Assembly: GCA_033032865.1 (NCBI GenBank)
Contig: JAWHQI010000004.1
Location: 20,938,001 to 21,002,000, forward strand
Reading direction: 5' to 3'
Origin: Dactylorhiza incarnata
Taxonomy: Eukaryota > Streptophyta > Magnoliopsida > Asparagales > Orchidaceae
DNA length: 64,000 nt
Part shown: in pieces, positions 54,593 through 64,000 of the stretch
Position numbering within the stretch: the stretch's first letter is position 1
Layout: each line of letters opens with the position of its first letter
Program-made: the position numbers and the translations under genes
Notes under the pieces: model-generated
Told to the model about the DNA's origin: nothing
Databases searched by the model: none
Seen by the model: the letters and a program-made list of their open reading frames with translations, nothing else

Positions 54593-55875
54593 TGATAAGT
54601 AGTATTTTTATAACTTTTTAATAGAAAATCTTATAAATATTTAATATGAATTCTCTATTTTATGTCAAATTTAGGTTATAAGTAGTTCTTTTTGTAATTT
54701 TGATTCTAACTTAGCTTAATTTCGATATTTGCAGATTTTTGGGACAAATCGGGAAAAATGGCATGTCACGCCCTCAGTCACGCCCGTGACCAAGGGCGTG
54801 TAAGCTGAAGATCAGTCCAGAATCGATGCCGCACTGTTTGAACCAGTCCACACCAAGTCACGCCCCAGGTCACGCCTGTGACCCAAAGTCACGCCCGTGA
54901 CTGGGGGCGTGTAATCTTAGAATCGTCCACGTGGAGCCGCCGTCGAGACGAGGAGATGCTGTCGAGAAGTCAACCTAAGTCACGCCCGTGACCCACATGT
55001 CACGCCCGTGACTTTCCAGCGTGATCCCTGCTCTACCGCCGCGCTGAATTCCAGCACACGCCGCATTTAATGCACACGTCCAAAGTCACGCCCGTGACCA
55101 TGTTACACGGGCGTGTAATGTCCAACTTTTCTGCCGCCGACACGCCAAGCCCACGCCGCTGCCAGATCCAATGTTACAGTGATTACACGCCCTTGGACAC
55201 GCCCGTGACCGAGGGCGTGTAACTTGAAAATTTTGCCTATAAATTCAGAGGCTCTCCTTGAGTCCAGGGTTCAGAAATTTGGAGATGGGGAGGTGCTGTT
55301 AGAGCTGAGAGTGAGTTTTTCAAGTTAATGTTCATGTTTCTTAAGGCTTTCATGTTCTCCTCCTTCCCTTTTTCATGCAATGTTGTAGTGTAACTTTCGT
55401 GTACTAGTTTTCTTAAGCTTGCAACTTTCATTTTCCTTAGCCTTGCACTCTTAATTTAAGGCTTGTAATAGTTCTTTGATTTTCAATAAAATTAGTTTTC
55501 TCTTTCATGTTCTTTTTCTCCATAAGTAATTTCTTCCTTTTCATGCAAGGTTAAATTTTTCTCTCCTTAGTAATGTTCTTTTTTTATGCAATGTCAATTT
55601 CTCTTTCTTTTCATGCAATATTCAAGCTTTTCATTTAGTTTGAATTTAGTTTTAATTTTAGTTAAGCGAAAACAAACCACCTCAAATTTTCGTCGATAAA
55701 ATAATAGTGATTTTCCTCGAAGTAGAAGTAATCAACGCGCCCCGTGGAATACGACCTTGATATTCCTAAATATCCTATACTATAGACGATAAGGTACACT
55801 TGCCTTTATCGGATATAGTTTTGGAGATAATCTCAACCTTTCACTAAATTTCAAAACCTACCAAATTAAATATCA
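54593..55875 (+). repeat. 3' LTR of G3, 1283 bp
   Basis: Starts TGATAAGTAG, ends TTAAATATCA, followed by the second CCAGG. One base shorter than the 5' LTR (a T run). TATA at 55238-55243. Same palindrome cluster at about 54765-55215. Confidence 0.95.
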
Positions 55876-55880
55876 CCAGG

Positions 55881-56575
55881 CCTCCAAAAGCATGCCGCAG
55901 TCTCAAGTCGGAGAGCGCCCGGGTTGTGCCTTGGAAGCTATCAGGGACCGTCCAAGAAGGCAGGCCGCGTTCTCAAGGGCAAGCTGCGGTCTCAAGAAGG
56001 AGACCGCCCGGGTTGCGCAGTGAAGACCAGTAAGGACCAAGTCCAAGAAGACAGGCCGCGGTCTCAAGTCGGAGACCTCCCGGGTGGCATCATCGCCTTG
56101 GTCGCCGCATCTCCAGCCCTCTACGAGACAGACCGCAAGCGCAAGCCGCCAAGCAGCGCAACTTCTTTCTTTTCTCCTTTCTGTATCCCGTCACCGCCTG
56201 CCCGATTCTCCTGTTCCCGGGCAGGCGGTTATTTTATCCCTGCCCGTTCGGGTAGGCCCCCGAGCGTAAAAATAGGGGGCGGCAACACTCCCAAGACACG
56301 CACACTCGAATCCAGGAGCTCGCTTGTTTGAGCTGCGGTCTCGAGTTTCCCATCTTGCGGACTGTCTCACCGGCCGGCTTCTGCTTTCCTGCACTTGTAA
56401 CCCGCTGTAACCGCTTCTTCTTAATCAAAGGAAAGCCCATCACAGGAGTGGCATTCGCCGTGACGTGCGAAGTCTGGCCTTGACTGCTGCTAGCGGTCTC
56501 ATTTTCTCCACCTAAAAAGTAACCGGCAGCCCGCAGCCTCTGATTTCCTTCGGAGGTGCGATTTTGGACTCAGCA
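55881..56575 (+). repeat. 3' LTR of G1, second part (695 bp)
   Basis: Resumes with CCTCCAAAAGCATGCCGC as in the 5' LTR at 18035 and ends GGACTCAGCA (5' LTR: AGACTCAACA). The TATA box is lost here. ORFs in this block are spurious. Confidence 0.93.
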
Positions 56576-56580
56576 CATTG
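56576..56580. other. Target site duplication of G1, right copy (CATTG)
   Basis: CATTG follows the G1 3' LTR and pairs with 17865-17869; satellite sequence TATGTAGGGCTC continues at 56581. Confidence 0.93.
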
Positions 56581-59500
56581 TATGTAGGGCTCTGATCTCA
56601 TTCCGAAAAGGTGTTGTTTGCAAAAACCAGACAACCGGATCAAAGTTATGGATATTTGAAGTTTAGGTGTCAATTGGAGGAAAATCCCTCATTTCCACTG
56701 CAATCCATTATCCGTCGACCACTAAATGAACTCGATCGAGTAAATCCTATTCTCCATAGGATGTGTGGCTCTGAGCTCATTCTGAAAAGGTGTTTTGGGC
56801 AAAATCCAGAAAACGGGATCAAAAGTTATAGTTGTTTGAAGTTTAGGTGTCAGTAGGAGCTAAATCCCACATTACCACTGCAACTCAATGTATATCGACC
56901 ACTAAATGAACTAGATTGGGTAAAACATGATGTCCATTGAATGTAGGGCTCAGATCTCATTTCGAAGAGGTTTTGTGGGCAAAAATTAGACAACCTGATC
57001 AAAAGTTATGGATGTCTCAAGTTTAGGTGGCATTTGAAGCCTAATTTCGCATTACCAGTGCAACCCGCTATATATCGACAACTAAATGAACTGCAATGGG
57101 TAAAACTTGTCCTTCAATGAATGTAGTGCTACGAGCTCATTCCTAAAAGATGTTATGGGGATAAAATCAGACAACCGGATCAAAAGTTATTGCTGTATAA
57201 AGTTTGAGTGTCATTTATAGCTAAATCTCTCACTTTCACTACAAACCTCATTTAAAATTCTTTCATTTTGGAAATTTATGTGTCATTTGGAGCTAAATCT
57301 CGCATTACCAGTACAACCCACTGTATATCGACCTCTAAACGAGCTGGAATGTGTTAAAATTGTTCTCCATTGTATTTAGGGCTCCGATCTCATTCCGAAA
57401 AGTTATTGTGGGCGAAAATCGGACAACCGGATCATTGAATGTAGGGCTCAGATCTCATTTCGAAGAGGTTTTGTGTGCAAAAATCAGACAACCTGATCAA
57501 AAGTTATAGATGTTTCAAGTTTATGTGTCATTTGAAGCTAAATTTCGCATAACCAGTGCAACCCGCTATATATCGACAACTACATGAACTGCAATGGGTA
57601 AAACTTGTGCTTCAATGAATGTAATGCTCCGAGCTCATTCCTAAAAGATGTTATGGGGGATAAAATCAGACAACCGGATCAAAAGTTATTGCTGTATAAA
57701 GTTTGAGTGTCATTTGTAGCTAAATCTCTCACTTTCACTCAAACCGCATTTAAAATTCTTTCATTTTGGAAATTTATGTGTCATTTGGAGCTAAATCTCG
57801 CATTACCAGTACAACCCACTGTATATTGACCTCTAAACGATCTTGAATGTGTTAAAATTGTTCTCCATTGGATTTAGGGCTCCGATCTCATTTCGAAAAG
57901 GTATTGTGGGCGAAAATCGGACAATCGGATCAAAAGTTACGGATGTTTGAAGTTTAGGTCTCCTTTTGAGCTAAATACCTTTTTACCAACCAACTATATA
58001 TTGACTACTAAACAAACTGGAATGGGTAAAACTTTTTTTCCATTGGATGTAGGGCTCCTAGCTCATTCCAAAAAGGTGTTGTGCGCAATAATCGGACAAC
58101 CAGATCAAAAGTTATGGCTGTTACAGTTTATGTGTCAAGAGGAGCTAAATCCCTCATTAACATTGCAAGCCGCTGTATATTGACAACTAAAATGAGCTGG
58201 AATGGTTTAAAATTGTGCTCCATTGGATGTATGCCTCCGAGCATATTCCGAAAAGGTGTTGTGGGCAAAAATCAAACATACAAATCAAAAGTTATGGTTG
58301 TTAGAAGTTTAGGTGTAATTTGGAGTTAAATTTCGCATTACCGCTACAACCAGCAATATATCGACAACTAAATGAACTGGAGTGGTTAAAACTTGTGCTC
58401 TAATGAATGTAGTGCTCTGAGCTCATTATGAAAAGGTGTTATGGGGGTAAAATAAGACAACCGCATCAAAAGTTGTTGCTGTTTTAAATTTGAGTGTAAT
58501 TTATCGCTAAATCTCTCATTTTCACTACAACCCGCTTTAAAAATTTTGCCATTTTGAAGTGTATGTGTCATTTGGAGATAAATCTCGTATTACAACCATA
58601 ACTCACTGTATATCGACCTCTGAACAAGCTGGAATGGGTTTAAATTTTTCTCCACTGGATTCAGGGCTCTGATCTCATTCCGAAAAGGTATTGTGGGCGA
58701 AAATCAGACAACCGGAAAGGTGTTGCCTTATTCTCGAATGGTTAAATCTTATTCTCTGTTGGATGGAGAATACGAGCTATTTCCGAAAAAGTGCTGTTGG
58801 CAAAAATCGAACAATCGGATCAAAAGTTATGACTGCTTGAAGTTTATATGTAATTTGGAGTTAAATCTCGCATTACCACTAGAACCCACTCTATATCGAA
58901 CAATAAACAAACTTGAATGGTTATATCCTACTCTCCATTGGATGTAGGGCTCTGAACTCATTCTAAAAAGGTATTGTGGGCAAAAATTGGGCAATTGGAT
59001 CAAGAGTTGTCTATTTGAAGTTTATGTGTCTTTTGGAGCTAAATCCCACATTATCACTGCATCCCACTATAGATCAACCACTAAACAAGCTGGAATGGGT
59101 AAAACTTGTTGTCCATTGTATGTAGGGCTCTGATCTCATTCCGAAAAGGTGTTGTTTGCAAAAATTAGAGAACCGGATCATAGTTATGGATATTTTAAGT
59201 TTAGGCGTCAATTGGAGGAAAATCCCTCATTTCCACTGCAATCCACTATCCGTCGACCACTAAATGAACTCGATCGAGTAAATCCTATTCTCCATAGGAT
59301 GTGTGGCTCTGAGCTCATTCCGAAAAGGTGTTTTGGGCTAAATTCAGACAACGGGATCAAAAGTTATAGCTGTTTGAAGTTTAGGTGTCAGTAGGAGCTA
59401 AATCCCACATTACCACTGCAACTCAATGTATATCGACCACTAAATGAACTCTTGGGTAAAACTTGATGTCCATTGAATGTAGGGATCAGATCTCCTTTCG

Positions 59501-62500
59501 AAGAGGTTTTGTAGGCAAAAATCAGAAAACCTGATCAAAAGTTATGGATGTTTCAAGTTTAGGTGTCATTTGAAGCTAAATTTCGCATTACTAGTGTAAC
59601 CCGCTATATATCGACAACTAAATAAACTGCAATGGGTAAAACTTGTGCTTCAATAAATGTAGTGCTCCGAGCTCATTCCTAAAAGATGTTATGGGGGTAA
59701 AATCAGACAACCGGATTAAAAGTTATTGCTGTATAAAGTTTGAGTATCATTTGTAGCTAATTCTCTCACTTTCACTACAAACCGCATTTAAAATTCTTTT
59801 ATTTTGGAAATTTATGTATCATTTGGAGCTAAATATAGCATTACCAGTACAACCCACTGTATATCGACCTCTAAATGAGCTTGAATGTGTTAAAATTGCT
59901 CTACATTGGATTTATGGCTCCGATCTCATTCCGAAAAGGTATTGTGGGCGAAAATCAGACAACTGGATCAAAAGTGATGGATGTTTGAAGTTTAGCTCTC
60001 CTTTTGACCTAAATACCTTATTACCAACCAACTGTATATTGACCACTAAACAAACTGGAATGGGTAAAACTTGTTTTCCATTGGATGTAGGGCTCCAAGC
60101 TCATTCCAAAATGGTGTTGTGCGCAAAAATCAGACAACCAGATCAAAAGTTATGGCTGTTACAGTTTATGTATCAAGAGGAGCTAAATCCCTCATTACCA
60201 TTGCAAGACACTTTATATTGACCACTAAAATTAGTTGTAATGGTTTAAAATTGTGCTCCATTGTATGTATGCCTCCGAGCATATTCCGAAAAGGTGTTGT
60301 GGGCAAAAATCAAACATACAAATCAAAAGTTATGACTGTTAGAAGTTTAGGTGTAATTTGGAGCTAAATTTCGCATACAACCAGCAATATATCGACAACT
60401 AAATGAACTGGAGTGGGTAAAACTTGTGCTCTAATGAATGTAGTGCTCTGAGTTCATTACGAAAATGTGTTGTGGGGTAAAATAAGACAACCGCATCAAA
60501 ATTTGTTACTGTTTTAAGTTTGAGTGTAATTTACAGCTAAATCTCTCATTTTCACTACAACCCGCATTAAAAATTCTGCCATTTTGAAGTGTGTGTCATT
60601 TGGAGATAAATCTCATATTACCACCATAACTCACTGTATATCGACCTCTGAACAAGCTGGAATGGGTTTAAATTGTTCTCCACTGGATTTAGGGCTCTGA
60701 TCTCATTCCGAAAAGGTATTGTGGGAGAAAATCGGACAACCGAAAAGGTGTAGCCTTATTCTCGAATGGGTAAATCTTATTCTCTGTTGGATGGAGAATA
60801 CAAGCTCATTCCGAAAAAGTGTTGTTGGCAAAAATTGAACAATCAGATCAAAAGTTATGGTTGCTTGAAGTTTATGTGTAATTTGGAGTTAAATCTCGCA
60901 TTACCACTGGAACCCACTGTATATCGAACAATAAACATACTTGAATGGTTATATCCTACTCTCCATTGGATGTAGGGCTCTGAACCCATTCTAAAAAGGT
61001 ATTGTGGGCAAAATTGGGCAATTGGATCAAGAGTTGTTTGTTTGAAGTTTATGTGTTATTTGGAGCAAAATCCCACATTATCACTGCATCCCACTGTAGA
61101 TCAACCACTAAACAAACTGGAATGGGTAAAACTTGTTGTCCATTGTATGTAGGGCTCTGATCTCATTCCGAAATGGTGTTGTTTGCAAAAATCAGACAAC
61201 CGGATCAAAGTTATGGATATTTGAAGTTTAGGTGTCAATTGGAGGAAAATCCCTCATTTCCACTGCAATCCACTATCCGTCGACCACTAAATGAACTCGA
61301 TCGAGTAAATCCTATTCTCCATAGGATGTGCGGCTCTGAGTTCATTCCAAAATGGTGTTTTGGGCAAGATCCAGACAACGGGATCAAAAGTTATAGCTGT
61401 TTGAAGTTTAGGTGTCAGTAGGAGCTAAATCCCACATTACCACTTCAACTCAATGTATAACAACCACTAAATGAACTAGATTGGGTAAAACTTGATGTCC
61501 ATTGAATGTAGGGCTCAGATCTCATTTCGAAGAGGTTTTGTGGGCAAAAATCAGACAACCTAATCAAAAGTTATGGATGTTTCAAGTTTAGGTGTCATTT
61601 GAAGCTAAATTTCGCATTACCAGTGCAACACGCTATATATCGACAACTAAATGAACTGCAATGGGTAAAATTTGTGCTTCAATGCGTAGTGCTCCGAGCT
61701 CATTCCTAAAAGATGTTATGGGGGTAAAATCAGACAACCAGATCAAAAGTTATTGTTGTATAAAGTATGAGTGTCATTTGTAGCTAAATCTCTCACTTTC
61801 ACTACAAACCACATTTAAAATTCTTTCATTTTGGAAATTTATGTGTCATTTGGACCTATATCTTACATTACAAGTACAACCCACTGTATATCGACCTCTA
61901 AACGAGCTTGAATGTGTTAAAATTGTTCTCCATTGGATTTAGGGCTCCGATCTTATTCCGAAAAGGTATAGTGGGTGAAAATCGGACAACCGGATCAAAA
62001 GTTATGGAAGTTTGAAGTTTAGGTTTCCTTTCAAGCTAAATACCTTATTACCAACCAAATGTGTATTGACCACTAAACAAACTGGAATGGGTAAAACTTG
62101 TTTTCCATTGGATGTAGGGCTCCGAGCTCATTCAAAAAAGGTGTTGTGCGCAAAAATCAGACAACCAGATCAAAAGTTATGTATGCTACAGTTTATGTGT
62201 CAAGAGGAGCTAAATCCCTCATTACCATTGCAACCCGCTGTATATTGACCACTAAAATGAGCTGGAATGGTTTAAAATTGTGCTCCATTGGATGTATGCC
62301 TCCGAGCATATTCCGAAAAGGTGTTGTGGGCAAAAATCAAACATACAAATCAAAAGTTATGGCTGTTGGAAGTATAGGTGTAATTTGGAGCTAAATTTCG
62401 CATTACCGCTACAACCAGCAATATATCGGCAATAAAATGAAATGGAGTGGGTAAAAATTGTGCTCTAATGAATGTAGTTCTCCGAGCTCATTACGAAAAG

Positions 62501-64000
62501 GTGTTGTGGGGTAAAATAAGACAACCGCATCAAAAGTTGTTGCTGTTTTAAGTTTGACTTTAATTTACAGCTAAATCTCTCATTTTCACTACAACCCGCA
62601 TTAAAATTCCGCCATTGTAAAGTGTATGTGTCATTTGGAGATAAATCTCGTATTACCACCATAACTCACTATATATCGACCTCTGAATAAGCTGGAATGG
62701 GTTTAAATTGTTCTCCACTGGATTTAGGGCTCCGATCTCATTCCGAAAAGGTATTGTGGGCGAAAATCGGACAACCGGAAAGGTGTTGCCTTATTCTCGA
62801 ATGGGTAAATCTTATTCTCTGTTGGATGGAGAATACGAGCTCTTTCCTAAAAAGTGTTGTTGGCAAAAATTAAACAATCAGATCAAAAGTTATGGCTGCT
62901 TGAAGTTTATGTGTAATTTGGAGTTAAATCCCGCATTACCACTGAAACCCACTGTATATCGAACAATAAACAAACTTGAATGGTTATATCCTACTCTCCA
63001 TTGGATGTAGGACTCTGAACTCATTCTAAAAAAGTATTGTGGGCAAAAATTGGGCAATTGGATCAAGAGTTGTCTGTTTGAAGTTTATGTGTCATTTGGA
63101 GCTAAATCCCACATTATCACTGCATCCCACTGTAGATCAACCACTAAACAAACTGGAATGGGTAAAACTTGTTGTCCATTGTATGTAGGGCTCTGATCTC
63201 ATTTCGAAAAGGTGTTGTTTGCAAAAATCAGACAACCGGATCAAAGTTATGGATATTTAAAGTTTAGGTGTCAATTGGAGGAAAATCCCTCATTTCCACT
63301 ACAATCCACTATCCGTCGACCACTAAATGAACTCGATCGAGTAAATCCTATTCTCCATAGGATGTGCGGCTCTGAGCTCATTCTGAAAAGGTGTTTTGGG
63401 CAAAATCTAGACAACGGGATCAAAAGTTATAGCTGTTTGAAGTTTAGGTGTCAGTAGGAGCTAAATCCCACATTACCACTGCTCCTCAATCTATATCCAC
63501 CACTAAATGAACTAGATTGGGTAAAACTTGATGTACATTGAATGTAGGGCTCAGATCTCATTTCGAAGAGGTTTTGTGTGCAAAAATTGGACAACCTGAT
63601 CAAAAGTTATGGATGTTTCAAGTTTAGGTGTCATTTGAAGCTAAATTTCGCATTACCAGTGCAACCCGCTATATATCGACAACTAAATGAACTGCAATGG
63701 GTAAAACTTGTGCTTCAATGAATGTAGTGCTCCGAGCTCATTCCTAAAATATGTTATGGGGGTAAAATTAGACAACCAGATCAAAAGTTATTGTTGTATA
63801 AAGTATGAGTGTCATTTGTAGCTAAATCTATCACTTTCACTGCAAACCGCATTTAAAATTCTTTCATTTTGGAAATTTATGTGTCATTTGGAGCTAAATC
63901 TCGCATTATCAGTACAACCAACTATATATCGACCTCTAAACGAGCTTGAATGTGTTAAAATTGTTCTCCATTGGATTTAGGGCTCCGATCTCATTTCGAA
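56581..64000 (+). repeat. Satellite array, right block, with 2.03-kb higher-order repeats
   Basis: Continues the left block in the same orientation and phase. The marker monomer (GACAACCGGAAAGG-type) occurs at 58705, 60733 and 62768, spacing 2028 and 2035 bp. Monomers about 178 bp with the same long and short variants in the same order. One higher-order unit is rearranged near 57439. The array runs off the right edge. No gene is present. Confidence 0.95.
56941..57930 (+). repeat. 498-bp duplication inside one higher-order repeat
   Basis: The monomer starting ATGTAGGGCTCAGATCTC appears at 56941 and again at 57439. Between them the array has monomers 6, 7 and a truncated 8, then steps back to monomer 6 in the middle of CCGGATC/ATTGAATG. 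This changes the monomer order for this copy only. Confidence 0.85.

Larger units (their letters stand above)
46191..55875 (+). mobile_element. G3: Athila-clade Ty3/gypsy element, 9.7 kb, nested in G1 3' LTR
   Basis: LTRs of 1284 and 1283 bp, target duplication CCAGG (46186-46190 and 55876-55880), tRNA-Asp primer site, one gag-pol frame, no envelope-like ORF. Pol motifs ([22 protein letters not shown], shown here in parts: [12 protein letters not shown] and [10 protein letters not shown]) are typical of Athila. About 15 LTR differences are seen by eye, most of them transitions. Three in-frame TAG stops are its main visible damage. Confidence 0.95.
17870..56575 (+). mobile_element. G1: Tat-like Ty3/gypsy element, about 15 kb without three nested insertions
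   Basis: Bounded by LTRs at 17870-18737 and 46019-56575 (the latter split) and by the target duplication CATTG at 17865-17869 and 56576-56580, inside satellite DNA. Order on the plus strand: LTR, primer site, gag, protease, RT, RNase H, integrase, hairpin repeats, AT-rich spacer, two antisense genes, purine tract, LTR. Insertions: G2 at 21189-34895 in RT, S1 at 43654-45205 in the antisense coiled-coil gene, G3 at 46191-55875 in the 3' LTR. Length, extra antisense ORFs and the CCHC-like gag finger fit the Tat lineage. Many stops and frameshifts show it is dead. Confidence 0.93.

Overview
The window looks like pericentromeric or heterochromatic DNA from a flowering plant. It contains no recognisable host gene. 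Two things fill it: a high-copy tandem satellite and a nest of LTR retrotransposons. The plant origin rests on an Athila-clade element with a tRNA-Asp primer site, several very large Ty3/gypsy elements with antisense extra ORFs (Tat lineage, the Grande/Ogre/Retand group), and a Ty1/copia element with a near-standard initiator-Met primer site. The species cannot be named from the sequence.

Layout. (1) 1-9598: a Ty1/copia tandem in the order internal(partial)-LTR-internal-LTR, exact period 5369 bp, 1201-bp LTRs at 3029-4229 and 8398-9598. (2) 9599-13340: a minus-strand Tat-like element (called G0) broken in its reverse transcriptase by the copia insertion; its 5' LTR is 12568-13340. (3) 13341-17869: satellite DNA. 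(4) 17870-56575: one Tat-like element on the plus strand (G1), about 15 kb without its insertions, flanked by the 5-bp target duplication CATTG. G1 has been entered three times. G2, a second Tat-like element on the minus strand, occupies 21189-34895 (TSD TGGCG). S1, a solo LTR, occupies 43654-45205 (TSD GAATG) and carries a 31-bp minisatellite. G3, an Athila-clade element, occupies 46191-55875 (TSD CCAGG) inside the 3' LTR of G1. (5) 56576-64000: the satellite resumes at the base where G1 interrupted it.

The satellite has a basic unit of about 178 bp. Eleven units, two lengthened to about 253 bp and one cut to about 107 bp, form a higher-order repeat of 2.02-2.04 kb seen at least five times.

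How the parts work. Each element would use its LTR promoter to make a gag-pol RNA, copy it from a primer-binding site and integrate with a 5-bp duplication. Every gag-pol here carries stops, frameshifts or deletions, so none looks autonomous. G1 and G2 also carry two antisense genes between pol and the 3' LTR: a coiled-coil protein and a protein resembling the Pfam Transposase_28 family. The antisense genes have their own TATA boxes, and the second has a 73-bp intron at the same place in both elements.

Most unusual signals: in G0, G1 and G2 the primer site is complementary to an internal piece of tRNA-Phe, not a tRNA 3' end; a set of hairpins with changing but still paired stems lies between the convergent pol and antisense genes of G1 and G2; two copia units share an LTR; and a GC-rich palindromic minisatellite has expanded in the U3 of the solo LTR.
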